From DASQUK01 sp963756425 (GTDB taxonomy: Bacteria > Actinomycetota > Acidimicrobiia > Acidimicrobiales > VFJN01), in the NCBI GenBank assembly GCA_963756425.1, contig CAVWNW010000001.1:186001-250000 (forward strand): a stretch of 64,000 nt of DNA. Direction: 5' to 3'. Position 1 is the first letter of the stretch; each line of letters starts with the position of its first letter. The translations under genes were made by a program, and so were the position numbers. A model generated the notes under the pieces. That model worked only from the letters and a program-made list of their open reading frames with translations. It made no database searches and had not been told where the DNA came from. Below are positions 5,879 to 13,632 of the stretch, piece after piece.

Positions 5879-8323
5879 CTAATCGCCGGTCTGGTCGGCC
5901 TCGCCGGTGTGGTGGGAGCGCACCCAGCCGGTGATGCGCCAGCCGAGCTCGAGGACGAAGCCTCCCGCGGCGGCGATCCCGATCGCCGACAGGACGAGCT
6001 CCCCACGTGGCGGGTTCAGTGCGAAGAAGTCCCTCAGCCCGGGCACCGCCATGATGACCGCGAAGGCGCCCGCCATCGCCAGGACCAGCCCCGCCCGCCA
6101 CGGGTTGGTGGGTCGCGCCAGGATGGCCAGCACCCACAGGGCCACCAGGAACAGGGTGATCGTGGCCGTCGTGCGCGCCTCCGTCTGGCTGACGCCGCTC
6201 TCCGAGCGCGCCAACGCATAGGCGGCGATCGTGCAGACGGCGGCGACGGTGCCCGCCGGCACCGCGAAGCGCAGCACCCGCCCGACGAAGCCCGGCCTGG
6301 CCCGCTGCGCGTTGGGCGCCAGCGCCAGGAAGAAAGCAGGGATGCCGATGGTCAGGCTGCTCACGATCGTCAGGTGCCGGGGCAGGAACGGGAATGGCAC
6401 CCGGGCAACGCCGACGATGAGGGCCAGCAGCGCGGCGTAGACGGTCTTGGTGAGGAACAGGTTGGCGACGCGTTCGACGTTGGCGATGACGCGCCGGCCC
6501 TCGCCCAGCACCGGTGGCAGGCTGCCGAAATCCGAGTCCAGCAGCACCACCGGGGCGACGGCCCGGCTGACCGGTGCGCCCGAACCCATCGCCACGCCCA
6601 GGTCGGCCTCCTTGAGCGCCAGCACGTCGTTGACTCCGTCGCCGGTCATGGCGACGGTGTGGCCCCGCGCCTGCAACGCCCGCACCATCGCCTGCTTCTG
6701 CTGGGGTCCCACACGGCCGAAGACGCCGGTCGCCTCCATGACGTCGGCCAGCTCGTCGGGATCGTCCGGTAGCTCGCGGGCGTCGCGGGGCGAATCGGCG
6801 TTGGTGATCCCCACCCGGGCGGCCACGGCTCCCACCGTCCGCGGGTCGTCGCCGGACACGACCTTGACGGTGACGCCCTGCGAGGCGAAGTAGTCGAGCG
6901 TCGAGCGGGCGTTCTCGCGGATGCGCTCCTCGATGACCACCAGCGCCACCGGTTCCCCTGCTGGTGGCCCGTCGCCGCTGGGCTCGCCCCGGGTACGGGC
7001 CAGCAGCAGCACACGGCGGCCCTGGCGGGTCTCCTCGTCGACCAGCGCCGCGGCCCGGTTGTGTTCGCTCTCGTCGCGGTGGTCGCTCTCGTCGCCTTGG
7101 TCGCGGTGGCCGTCCCCGCCGTCCCCGGCCGCGTCCAGCAGCACGTTGGGGGCGCCGAGCACCCAGTCACCGTGCACGCCGAAGCCCGTTCCCGAGAAGC
7201 GCCTGGCGGACGAGAACGCGGCGCGCCACGTCGGCGTCCAGCCCGGCGAGGCGTAGCGCTCGGCGAGCGCCCGCATGCTGGCGTTCGGCTCGGGGTCACT
7301 GGCCGCCAGAGCCCCCAGTGCGGACTCGGCCTCATGGGCATCGGCGCCGTCGAGGGCGTGGACGTCGGCGACCTGGAGGCTCGGCTCCGTGATCGTGCCC
7401 GTCTTGTCGGTGCACACGATGTCGACGCGAGCCAGGCCCTCGATGGCGGCGAGCTCCTGCACCAGCACTTGGCGCCGGCCGAGGCGCAACACGCCCGCCG
7501 TGAAGGCGATGCTCGTCAGCAGGACCAGCCCCTCGGGGATCATGCTGCCGACGCCGGCCACCGTGCCGCGGATGGCGTCGCCGATCGAGTCGTCCGTGGA
7601 CTCGGCGAGCTGGCTGAAGATGAGCAGAATGGCGATGGGGATGATGAGCCACGTGACGAACTGCAGGATGCGGTCGGTGCCGCGCCGCAGCTCGGAGCGC
7701 ACCAGCGAGAACCGCCGGGCCTCCGACGCCACCTGGTTGGCGTACGACTCGGCGCCGATGCGGTCGGCGCGGTACCAACCCTGTCCGGCGGTCACGAAGC
7801 TGCCGGACAGCACCTCATCGCCCGGCGCCTTGGCCTCGGGCACCGACTCGCCGGACAGCAGCGACTCGTCGACCTCGAGGGCATCGGCCTCGAGCACCTT
7901 GCCATCGGCCACGATCTGGGCCCCCTGCCCGAGCTCCACGATGTCGCCGTCGACCACATCCTCGATGGATATCTCCTGGGCCTTGCCGTTGCGGGCCACG
8001 GTGACGGCGGGCGCCGTGAGCAGCGACAGCCGGTCGAGGGTCCGCTTTGCTCGCCACTCCTGGTAGATGCCGATGCCGGTGTTGGTCACCAGAACCACGC
8101 CGAACAGCGCGTCCTGCAGCGGTCCGATGGTCAGGATGACCACGAGCAGCGTGCCGAGGATGGCGTTGAAGCGGGTGAAGACGTTGGCCCGGACGATGTC
8201 CCACATCGACCGGCTCGTCCCGCCCGGTGCCCGGTTGACACGGCCCTGCTCGATCCGCTCGGCTACCTCGGCGTCGGTCAAGCCCTGGGGGATGGGGGTG
8301 GCCTCGACTGCTGCCTGCTGCAC
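5879..8323 (-). CDS. Cation-transporting P-type ATPase, CtpE-like
   Basis: A membrane pump of 814 residues that couples ATP hydrolysis to cation movement. It has an actuator LSGES (about 156-160), the PEGL motif in membrane helix 4 (263-266), the phosphorylation site DKTGT with Asp306, and the hinge motif TGDGVND at 560-566. PEGL with a soluble N-terminus lacking metal-binding repeats resembles mycobacterial CtpE, a calcium-linked ATPase. Substrate is inferred only. The nucleotide-binding domain carries an odd Asp/His/Gly-rich insertion at about residues 400-421. GTG 8323 is chosen because AGGAGG sits five bases upstream; the open frame runs further upstream but the extra sequence is not family-like. 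It is divergent from the gene at 8387. Confidence 0.88.
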   Translation of the reverse strand: MQQAAVEATPIPQGLTDAEVAERIEQGRVNRAPGGTSRSMWDIVRANVFTRFNAILGTLLVVILTIGPLQDALFGVVLVTNTGIGIYQEWRAKRTLDRLSLLTAPAVTVARNGKAQEISIEDVVDGDIVELGQGAQIVADGKVLEADALEVDESLLSGESVPEAKAPGDEVLSGSFVTAGQGWYRADRIGAESYANQVASEARRFSLVRSELRRGTDRILQFVTWLIIPIAILLIFSQLAESTDDSIGDAIRGTVAGVGSMIPEGLVLLTSIAFTAGVLRLGRRQVLVQELAAIEGLARVDIVCTDKTGTITEPSLQVADVHALDGADAHEAESALGALAASDPEPNASMRALAERYASPGWTPTWRAAFSSARRFSGTGFGVHGDWVLGAPNVLLDAAGDGGDGHRDQGDESDHRDESEHNRAAALVDEETRQGRRVLLLARTRGEPSGDGPPAGEPVALVVIEERIRENARSTLDYFASQGVTVKVVSGDDPRTVGAVAARVGITNADSPRDARELPDDPDELADVMEATGVFGRVGPQQKQAMVRALQARGHTVAMTGDGVNDVLALKEADLGVAMGSGAPVSRAVAPVVLLDSDFGSLPPVLGEGRRVIANVERVANLFLTKTVYAALLALIVGVARVPFPFLPRHLTIVSSLTIGIPAFFLALAPNAQRARPGFVGRVLRFAVPAGTVAAVCTIAAYALARSESGVSQTEARTTATITLFLVALWVLAILARPTNPWRAGLVLAMAGAFAVIMAVPGLRDFFALNPPRGELVLSAIGIAAAGGFVLELGWRITGWVRSHHTGEADQTGD

Positions 8324-8386
8324 CTGGTCCTCCTGTGCCGCAGAGTACCGACGGAACCACGGGCGGGGGCGCGGTGTAGGACGGGC

Positions 8387-9007
8387 ATGCGACGCGGAAT
8401 CACGATGTCGATGGCCGCGGCCCCGGCCGCGGTTGCGCTGGCGCTCGTCGTGGCACTTGCGGCACCGGCGCAGGCCAAGGGGATCCAGTCGGCGACCATC
8501 AACGGTCCCGGGCTCGACGAGCCGATCGAGTTCTCGCCTCCGGACGGTGACGGCGGCGACCTGGCGGCACTCACTGCCGTCTGGGAGGCCATGCCCGGTC
8601 AGCCGCAGACGCCGGTCTTCATGGAGGAGGCACCGACCGGCCAACTCGGTCCCCGCTACCGGATCACCTGGCGCCTCCTGACCGGCCCCGACGACGTGAC
8701 CGCGATCCGCCAGGACGTGTACCCCTACGCCGACGGTGGCCCGCTGGTCCAGACCCCCGCGGGCCAGCAGATCTTCGGCCAATCCACGCCCGGCGGCTGG
8801 CGCGACGCGCCCGTCGCCCTGAGCGACCGGCTCCGGGCTCTAGGCGTGCCGGAGGCCGGTGCCGTCTCGGCGTCGTCAGCGGGCGGTACCCAACGGCCTG
8901 CCGTGTTCATGGTGGCGACCGGCGCGCTGGCGCTGGCGTGCGTGGGCGGGGCCGTCGCCGTCCGCCGGGGCCGGCGCCGCGAGCGGGTGGCCCCGGTCCC
9001 CCTCTGA
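8387..9007 (+). CDS. Secreted, C-terminally anchored hypothetical protein
   Basis: A 206-residue protein with a clear Sec signal peptide (hydrophobic core and AQA cleavage site near residue 29) and a second hydrophobic segment near the C-terminus (about 175-195) followed by Arg-rich residues. This is a type I topology with an extracellular domain of about 145 residues. The ectodomain resembles none I can name. It lies just upstream of an ECF sigma factor gene with about 12 bases between them and may belong to that operon. ATG 8387 is used; ATG 8405 would also leave an intact signal peptide. Confidence 0.65.
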   Translation: MRRGITMSMAAAPAAVALALVVALAAPAQAKGIQSATINGPGLDEPIEFSPPDGDGGDLAALTAVWEAMPGQPQTPVFMEEAPTGQLGPRYRITWRLLTGPDDVTAIRQDVYPYADGGPLVQTPAGQQIFGQSTPGGWRDAPVALSDRLRALGVPEAGAVSASSAGGTQRPAVFMVATGALALACVGGAVAVRRGRRRERVAPVPL

Positions 9008-9019
9008 CGCAACGATGCG

Positions 9020-9598
9020 GTGGTGGGCCGGCCGCCCGACGACAGGGAGCTCGCACGACGAGCGAAGGACGGTGACGTGGACGCGTACGCCTCGCTGCTG
9101 CGCATGCACGAGGGCCCGGCGCGCCGGCTGGCGCAGGTGGTGTGCGGTTCCGGGGGCGACGCCGACGAGGCGGTGCAGGATGGGTTCGTCAAGGCCTGGT
9201 ACGGGTTGGCCGGGTTCCGCGACGGCGCCGCGTTCCGGCCGTGGCTCTTGCGCATCGTGGCCAACGAGGCCCGCAACCGCCGCCGGTCGGCAGGCCGGCG
9301 GGCGGGCTACGAGCTGCGATTCGCAGACGACCGGGCCTCGGGCGGGGCGGCCCCCTCGCCCGAGGCTGCGGTCCTCGCCGCCGACCGCCGCCGCACCGTT
9401 GGCGCGGCGCTGGCGGGGCTGCCCGCGCCCCAGCGGGACGTCGTTGCGTGCCGCTACCTCGTGGGGCTCGACGAGGCCGAGACCGCCACGGTGCTGGGCC
9501 TCCCCCGGGGCACGGTGAAGTCCCGGGCGGCGCGAGGTCTGGCCAGGCTCCGCGACCTGCTGCCGGAACGCATCGAGATGGGGACCGGGGATGCCTGA
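9020..9598 (+). CDS. ECF-type RNA polymerase sigma factor (SigE/RpoE-like)
   Basis: A 192-residue group 4 sigma factor. Region 2 (about 12-80) shows DADEAVQDGFVKAWYGLAGF and the promoter-melting FRPWLLRIVANEARN stretch. Region 4 (about 125-180) carries the helix-turn-helix with LPAPQRDVVACRYLVGL and GLPRGTVKSRAARGL. A linker rich in Ala, Gly and Asp joins them. Start is GTG 9020 (GTG 9023 also possible). The stop overlaps the start of the next gene (ATGCCTGA), the usual arrangement for a sigma factor with its anti-sigma partner. Confidence 0.9.
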   Translation: MVGRPPDDRELARRAKDGDVDAYASLLRMHEGPARRLAQVVCGSGGDADEAVQDGFVKAWYGLAGFRDGAAFRPWLLRIVANEARNRRRSAGRRAGYELRFADDRASGGAAPSPEAAVLAADRRRTVGAALAGLPAPQRDVVACRYLVGLDEAETATVLGLPRGTVKSRAARGLARLRDLLPERIEMGTGDA

Positions 9599-10393
9599 GC
9601 CCCGCGATGACCTCATCCTGGCGCTGAACGAGCTGGGCGAACGGCTGGACATCCCTCCGGGCGATCCGGTCGCGGTGGCGATCGACCGGATCCGGGCGAC
9701 CCGGACGCCGCGGGGGGCGCGGACAGCGCGCGGTGGCGACCGGGCCGGCGCGGACGGCGCGTGCTCGTGGCCGCGGCTGCCGCCCTGCTCGTGGGCCTGG
9801 CGGCGACGCTCGTGGCCCCGGCGTCCCGCCATGCGGTCGCCCGCTGGCTCGGCATCGGGAGCGTCACGGTCACCTACACGGACGAGGTCCCCGCCGACGC
9901 CGGCAGGACCTACGACCTGGGGGCCCCGGTCTCGCTGGCAGTGGCGGAGGCGCGGGCGGGCGCCGCCGGCTGGAGCTTGGCGGCACCGGCCGGCGCCGGC
10001 GACCCGACCCGGGCCTTCGTTGGCCGTCCCGCCGGGGCCGTCAACCTGGTGTGGGCGCCCGCGGCCGAGCGGCCGGAGATCGCCGATTCGGGCATCGGCC
10101 TGCTGCTCACGGAGATGCCGGGCACGACCGATGCCGGTGGCATGTCGAAGCAGGCGACCGGCGGCACGACCGTCCAGCTGGTCCGGGTCGGGGACCACGC
10201 CGCCTACTGGATCGAGGGCGAGCCCCACGAGGTCGTGATGACCGACCGGAACGGCGCTGTCGTCCACGACAGTGCCCGGTTGGCCGGCAACACGCTCGTC
10301 TGGACCGACGGCGACGTCACCTACCGCCTCGAGTCGGCGCTCGACCGCAACGAGGCGATCGATCTGGCGTCGACGCTGCGGCCGCTCGCCTGA
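9591..10393 (+). CDS. Probable membrane-bound anti-sigma factor, frame broken near 9700-9760
   Basis: The N-terminal part (MPEPRDDLILALNELGERLD) starts at ATG 9591, overlapping the sigma gene stop. The frame then loses meaning after RATRTPR. The rest reads one frame back from about 9719: a basic stretch, a transmembrane helix (VLVAAAAALLVGLAATLVAP, about 9761-9820) and an extracellular domain to the stop at 10393. One missing base near the G run at 9711-9718 would rejoin them into about 267 residues. Position and topology (cytosolic N-terminus, single helix, exported domain) fit an anti-sigma factor. No zinc-binding HxxxCxxC motif is visible, so the assignment rests on context. If the break is real, GTG 9761 could serve as a separate start. 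Confidence 0.6.
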
Positions 10394-10435
10394 CCGCGGA
10401 TCGCTGCAAGGCGACGCGGCGGTAGGTTGGCCGAC

Positions 10436-11848
10436 ATGTCGGACTCCCCCCGTCCCGCCACCCTGGGAGAGCTGCGGGCGTCGGGTTGGCGCTCGGTCCC
10501 GGTCAAGGACGAGATCCGCCGCAACGCCGTGCGCCGCATCGCCGCTGGTGAGCAGCTCATCCCGTCGGTGATCGGCTACGACGAGACCGTCCTCCCCCAG
10601 CTCGAGAACGCCGTGCTGGCGGGGCACGACATCATCTTCCTGGGAGAGCGGGGCCAGGCGAAGACGCGCATGATCCGGTTGCTGGTCGAGCTGCTCGACG
10701 AGTGGATCCCCATCGTCGCCGGCAGCGAGATCAACGACGATCCCGACGCTCCCGTCTCGCGCTACGCCCGCGAGCTGGTCACGGAGCGCGGCGACGCCAC
10801 GCCCGTCGAATGGGTCCATCGCGACCAGCGCTTCGGCGAGAAGCTCGCCACGCCCGACACGTCGGTCGCCGACCTCATCGGTGAGGTCGACCCCATCAAG
10901 GTTGCCGAGGGCCGCTACCTGTCGGACGAGCTGACCATCCACTACGGCCTGGTGCCCCGCACGAACCGGGGCATCTTCGCCATCAACGAGCTCCCCGACC
11001 TGGCGGAGCGCATCCAGGTGGGCCTGCTCAACGTGCTGGAGGAGCGCGACGTGCAGGTGCGGGGCTACAAGATCCGGCTACCCCTCGACGTCATGCTGGT
11101 GGCCTCGGCGAACCCCGAGGACTACACCAACCGGGGCCGCATCATCACCCCCCTGAAGGACCGGTTCGGCAGCCAGATCCGCACCCACTACCCGCTGGAT
11201 GTCGAGACCGAGGTCGCCATCGCCGCCCAGGAGGCGCGGCCGTTCGACGTCGAGGGCGTGCGGGTGTCCGTGCCGCCGTACATGACCGAGATCGTGGCCA
11301 CGCTCAGCCACCTGGCCCGCGACAGCGCCCACATCAACCAGCGCTCGGGGGTGTCGGTGCGGCTCACCGTGTCCAACAGCGAGGTGCTGGTGGCCAACGC
11401 CACCCGCCGTGCCCTGCGCCACGGCGAGCGCGAGGTCAGCCCCCGCGTGAGCGACCTCGACGCACTCGCGGCGTCGACCATGGGCAAGGTCGAGATCGAG
11501 ACACTCGACGAGGGCCGGGACGAGCAGGTCGCCGAGCACCTGTTGCGGTCGGCGGTGCTCACCGTCTTCAAGCGGCGCGTCAACCCGGGCCAGCTGCGCG
11601 ACGTGGTGGTGTCGTTCGACGACGGGGCCGTCGTCCACACCGGCGACGACGTGTCCTCCGCCGATCTCGCCCGCCTGGTGGAGGACGTCCCCGCCCTGCG
11701 CGAGTCGGTGGCCGAGCTGACGGGCGGCGACGAGAGCCCCGCCGCCGTCGCCAGCGCCGTCGAGCTGGTCCTCGAGGGCCTGCACCTCTCCAAGCGGCTC
11801 AACAAGGACGCGGTCGACGGCCGCGCCACGTACCGCTCGCGCAGCTGA
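10436..11848 (+). CDS. MoxR/magnesium-chelatase-type AAA+ ATPase
   Basis: A 470-residue AAA+ protein. Walker A is GERGQAKT (70-77). The Walker B region reads GIFAINELPD, with Asn-Glu in place of Asp-Glu. A sensor-like VASANPEDYTNRGRIITPLKDRF follows, typical of the ChlI/MoxR clade. Such ATPases act as chaperones with VWA-domain partners on metal insertion or protein-complex assembly. The likely partner is the VWA protein at 13633, and mycobacteria have a comparable adjacent pair. Here the two are separated by two minus-strand genes. ATG 10436 is used; a TTG three codons earlier is less likely. A strong hairpin at 11867-11910 ends the unit. Confidence 0.88.
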   Translation: MSDSPRPATLGELRASGWRSVPVKDEIRRNAVRRIAAGEQLIPSVIGYDETVLPQLENAVLAGHDIIFLGERGQAKTRMIRLLVELLDEWIPIVAGSEINDDPDAPVSRYARELVTERGDATPVEWVHRDQRFGEKLATPDTSVADLIGEVDPIKVAEGRYLSDELTIHYGLVPRTNRGIFAINELPDLAERIQVGLLNVLEERDVQVRGYKIRLPLDVMLVASANPEDYTNRGRIITPLKDRFGSQIRTHYPLDVETEVAIAAQEARPFDVEGVRVSVPPYMTEIVATLSHLARDSAHINQRSGVSVRLTVSNSEVLVANATRRALRHGEREVSPRVSDLDALAASTMGKVEIETLDEGRDEQVAEHLLRSAVLTVFKRRVNPGQLRDVVVSFDDGAVVHTGDDVSSADLARLVEDVPALRESVAELTGGDESPAAVASAVELVLEGLHLSKRLNKDAVDGRATYRSRS

Positions 11849-11866
11849 CCCGCTCGAGTCACGATT

Positions 11867-11910
11867 CCTGCCGCGGTTCTGGTGGCCATAGCCACCAATT
11901 CCGCGGCAGG
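11867..11910. terminator. Bidirectional hairpin terminator between convergent genes
   Basis: Perfect 10-bp outer stem CCTGCCGCGG / CCGCGGCAGG with an inner GGTGGC / GCCACC stem and a CATA loop. It sits between the stop of the AAA+ gene (plus strand) and the stop of the GH1-like gene (minus strand), so it can serve both. Confidence 0.75.
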
Positions 11911-11911
11911 T

Positions 11912-12841
11912 TCAGGGCAGCGCCGCGAGCGCGTCCTTGGGATTGCGGTCCCGGTCGAACAGCCCGAGCCGGGCATCGAAGCCGCGGTGCCACTCGTAGC
12001 CGTCGATCGCCGGCAGGTGGAACGCCCCGAGCACGGGCACGCCGTCGCCGAGGGCGGCGCCGACGGCGTCGGCCGCCCGCTGCACGCGCCCCTCGCCGGT
12101 CGGGTCGCCGGTCACGACGACGATTCCCACGTCCGGGAAGGCTTCGGCCGCCCGCTCTAGCGGCGCCTCCAGCTCGTCGACGGCCGCGCTCACGACCAGC
12201 AGGTCCTCGGCCTCGCGGGGCTCACCTGGTCGGGCGGTCACGGCCACCGGCGCGCCGCCGGTCCGTAGCAGCCGGGCCGCCTCGGCCTCCGCAGTCTGCA
12301 GGGCCGCGAGCGCGTCGCTCTCGTGATCCTCGCGGCGGCGGGCCGGCGGAAACACGCCCTCGCCGTAGCCCAGCCGGGCCTGGAGGTCGGGCTCGTGGAT
12401 CGGTACCCACCCGGCCACCAGGTCGCCCAGGGCCTCGCCCACGCGGTCCACGTGCCGGGGCCACGTGAGGGTGGCCGCCTTGTCGTCCAGCCAGCCCCGC
12501 CGATCGTCGGTGAACCAGCCGGGCGCCGAGCCGTGGAGCAGGCACGCCCACACGGCCACCCCCGCGTCGCGGCCCGCCTCCAGGACCCGGCGCAGGTGGG
12601 CCACCTCGTTCTCGTCCCAGCGACCCTCACTGGGCTCGAGGCGGGCCCACTCGATGGTGACCCGGTGGTGTGTGATCCCGTGCCCGGCCAGGAGCGCGAA
12701 GTCGTCGGCGTACCGGGTGCGGAAGCCGTTGCCGTCGCCGGACGGAGGCACCAGCCCCTCGGCCTCCCATCCCGCCCAGTCGGACCGTGGCGCCGCGCCC
12801 TCGCACTGGGTCGCAGCCGCGCCCGTTCCCCACCAGGGCAC
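11912..12841 (-). CDS. Shortened glycoside hydrolase family 1-like protein
   Basis: A 309-residue protein that begins like a family 1 beta-glycosidase (GTGAAATQCEGA, matching the usual GTATASYQIEGA start) and keeps the mid-barrel segments (HRVTIEWARLEPSEGRWDE). The acid/base site TxNEP appears as PIHEP, with Glu kept and Asn replaced by His. Family members usually have about 440 residues or more. The ITENG nucleophile segment is not found, although the C-terminal motif (GFDARLGLFD, NPKDAL) is. It may be a non-catalytic sugar-binding relative or an enzyme with altered chemistry. GTG 12841 directly follows the stop of the DsbA-like gene and has GGAGGAG upstream, so the two form one operon. Confidence 0.7.
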   Translation of the reverse strand: MPWWGTGAAATQCEGAAPRSDWAGWEAEGLVPPSGDGNGFRTRYADDFALLAGHGITHHRVTIEWARLEPSEGRWDENEVAHLRRVLEAGRDAGVAVWACLLHGSAPGWFTDDRRGWLDDKAATLTWPRHVDRVGEALGDLVAGWVPIHEPDLQARLGYGEGVFPPARRREDHESDALAALQTAEAEAARLLRTGGAPVAVTARPGEPREAEDLLVVSAAVDELEAPLERAAEAFPDVGIVVVTGDPTGEGRVQRAADAVGAALGDGVPVLGAFHLPAIDGYEWHRGFDARLGLFDRDRNPKDALAALP

Positions 12842-13498
12842 TCACTCCTCCGATGCTGCCAGGGGCACGATGCGCTCGGCGGCGCGCTGCAGGACCTGGA
12901 CGAACGTGTCGACGTCCTGGGCACCGGGGATCGCCCACCGGCCCTCGATCACGAACGTCGGCACCGCGCCGATCCCGAGCTCGGTGGCCTTCGCCTCCTC
13001 GGCCTTCACCCGGTCGGCACCGGCCCCCGTCGCCAGAGACTCGGCCGCAGCCGTGTGATTCAGGTCCACGTCGGCCGCCAGTCCGGACAGCACCGCATGG
13101 TCGGAGACGTCGTCGTTGTCGGTGAAGTACGCGCGGAACAGGCGCTGCTCCAGCGCCGCCCGGACCCCGGCGCCACCCACGTCCTCCGCCCACACAGCGA
13201 GACGGTGGGCGTCGAAGGTGTTCACCCGGCGCTGGCCGTCCCACCGAAAGTCGATGTCCACTTCCGCGCCGACGCGGGCCAGCCGGCCGCGCACGCCGTC
13301 GAGGGCCGCCGGGTTGCCGAACTTGCGGGCCAGGTAGTCGTCGAGGTCCATGCCCTCCGGGGGAACCGTCGGGTCGAGCTCGAACGCCCGGTAGGACACG
13401 TCGACGTCGCGGTCGAACCGGTCGAGCGCGGCAGAGAACCGCCGGGTGCCCACGTAGCACCACGGACACACGACGTCGGACCAGATCTCCACGTGCAT
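12842..13498 (-). CDS. DsbA/FrnE-family thioredoxin-fold oxidoreductase
   Basis: A 218-residue protein with the active-site motif CPWC near the N-terminus (DVVCPWCYVG, about residues 9-18), the alpha-helical insertion typical of DsbA-like proteins and a cis-Pro segment (GIGAVPTFVIEGRWAIPGAQ, about 175-195). This closely follows the FrnE/2-hydroxychromene isomerase-like group found in actinobacteria. No signal peptide is present with the ATG at 13498, so it is probably cytoplasmic; upstream in-frame sequence is not family-like. It is divergent from the VWA gene and co-directional with the GH1-like gene, whose start touches its stop. Confidence 0.9.
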   Translation of the reverse strand: MHVEIWSDVVCPWCYVGTRRFSAALDRFDRDVDVSYRAFELDPTVPPEGMDLDDYLARKFGNPAALDGVRGRLARVGAEVDIDFRWDGQRRVNTFDAHRLAVWAEDVGGAGVRAALEQRLFRAYFTDNDDVSDHAVLSGLAADVDLNHTAAAESLATGAGADRVKAEEAKATELGIGAVPTFVIEGRWAIPGAQDVDTFVQVLQRAAERIVPLAASEE

Positions 13499-13632
13499 GG
13501 GCGCAGTCAAGGTAGCGGCCCCGGGCCGCATTCCAGAACGTCGACCGGTACGGTGGCGACCCATGAGCGAGCGTCCGCAATGCGGCGACGAGGCTCGAGC
13601 GGCCCGCTGCGAAGCAGCATGAGCGGGAAGTA

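Noticed and set aside
4481..6772. 763-codon plus-strand frame opposite the GH2 and ATPase genes
   Set aside because: Antisense shadow of two clearly recognisable minus-strand genes; long spurious frames are common at this GC content.
7061..8386. Upstream extension of the secreted protein frame
   Set aside because: The upstream part is antisense to the P-type ATPase; the signal peptide at 8387 marks the real start.
13563..13622. 19-residue open frame (MSERPQCGDEARAARCEAA) before the VWA gene
   Set aside because: No ribosome binding site and no sign of conservation visible; kept only as a note because it lies tandem to a four-codon frame that overlaps the VWA start.
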